Positions 5,292 to 5,430 of a DNA stretch of 5,430 nt are shown in pieces. The stretch is taken from assembly GCA_902806105.1 (NCBI GenBank), contig CADCVI010000082.1:1-5430 (forward strand), read 5' to 3'. Numbering within the stretch: the first letter of the stretch is position 1; each line of letters starts with the position of its first letter. Source of the DNA: an uncultured Rubrobacteraceae bacterium. GTDB taxonomy: Bacteria > Actinomycetota > Rubrobacteria > Rubrobacterales > Rubrobacteraceae. Both the position numbers and the translations under genes were made by a program. The notes under the pieces were generated by a model that made no database searches, was not told the origin of the DNA, and worked only from the letters and a program-made list of their open reading frames with translations.

Positions 5292-5411
5292 CTAGGCGTC
5301 GCCCCCGCGGCGGCCCCAGATAAAGTCCAGCATCAGGAAGCTGCCGAAAAAGAAGGCCGCGATGACGACCATGAACCCAACGATGCCGAGCAGCAAGTAG
5401 ATCGTGTCCAA
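5292..5411 (-). CDS. Small single-span membrane protein (39 aa), unknown function
   Basis: This short frame encodes 39 residues: a hydrophobic stretch of about 27 residues (from IYLLLGIVGF through FFFGSFLMLDF) and a short basic tail, IWGRRGGDA. It should be one transmembrane helix with the positively charged C-terminus in the cytoplasm. An in-frame TGA at 5418-5420 limits the start to TTG at 5409-5411 (or an internal ATG at codon 14). A GGAGAGG lies 11 nt before the TTG, which is longer than ideal. It ends 34 nt before the SbnI-like gene on the same strand, so the two are probably co-transcribed. I do not recognise a family. The clean hydrophobic profile and high third-position GC make a real gene likely, though its size leaves doubt. 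Confidence 0.6.
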   Translation of the reverse strand: MDTIYLLLGIVGFMVVIAAFFFGSFLMLDFIWGRRGGDA

Positions 5412-5430
5412 AACTCTTCAGGCCTCTCCG

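Overview
The window is GC-rich bacterial chromosome, about two thirds G+C or more by eye, with strong third-position G/C bias in the coding frames. The PurA has an actinobacterial look (an EGGQATLLD active-site stretch in place of EGAQGTLLD), TTG/GTG starts are used freely, and the substrate-binding protein carries a Tat-type lipoprotein signal. Together these suggest an actinomycete-like bacterium. A Rubrobacter-type (deep-branching Actinomycetota) source is my best guess, as an inference and not a proven assignment.

Layout, left to right. (1) Positions 1-2192, minus strand: a two-gene purine unit, purA (adenylosuccinate synthetase) followed 4 nt later by purD (GAR synthetase). purD is interrupted by an in-frame TAG in the invariant GDPETQ motif; the frame continues as PurD on the other side of the stop and runs off the left edge. 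A plausible promoter at 2317-2345 gives purA a leader of roughly 115 nt. (2) Positions 2346-2566: noncoding spacer with a perfect 20-bp GC palindrome. (3) Positions about 2581-2869, plus strand: a sequence closely matching the cyclic-di-GMP-I (GEMM-I) riboswitch aptamer, then a 7-bp hairpin that would bury the Shine-Dalgarno sequence, then a 52-codon gene of unknown function. This is the most interesting unit in the window. (4) Positions 2997-4322, minus strand: a Tat-exported sugar-type ABC substrate-binding lipoprotein, convergent with the small gene and with no permease or ATPase gene beside it in the window. (5) Positions 4490-5257, minus strand: a ParB/sulfiredoxin-fold protein resembling SbnI/SerK free-serine kinases, preceded by a 39-codon single-span membrane protein (5292-5411) that probably shares its transcript.

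How the parts work together: purA and purD belong to the same pathway (purD early in IMP synthesis, purA at the IMP-to-AMP branch), so co-transcription makes sense, but the purD nonsense codon would break de novo purine synthesis unless it is a sequencing error, is read through, or is backed up elsewhere. The riboswitch-small protein unit looks like a self-contained second-messenger-responsive cassette whose output protein I cannot assign. The right-hand genes have no visible functional link to the purine genes.
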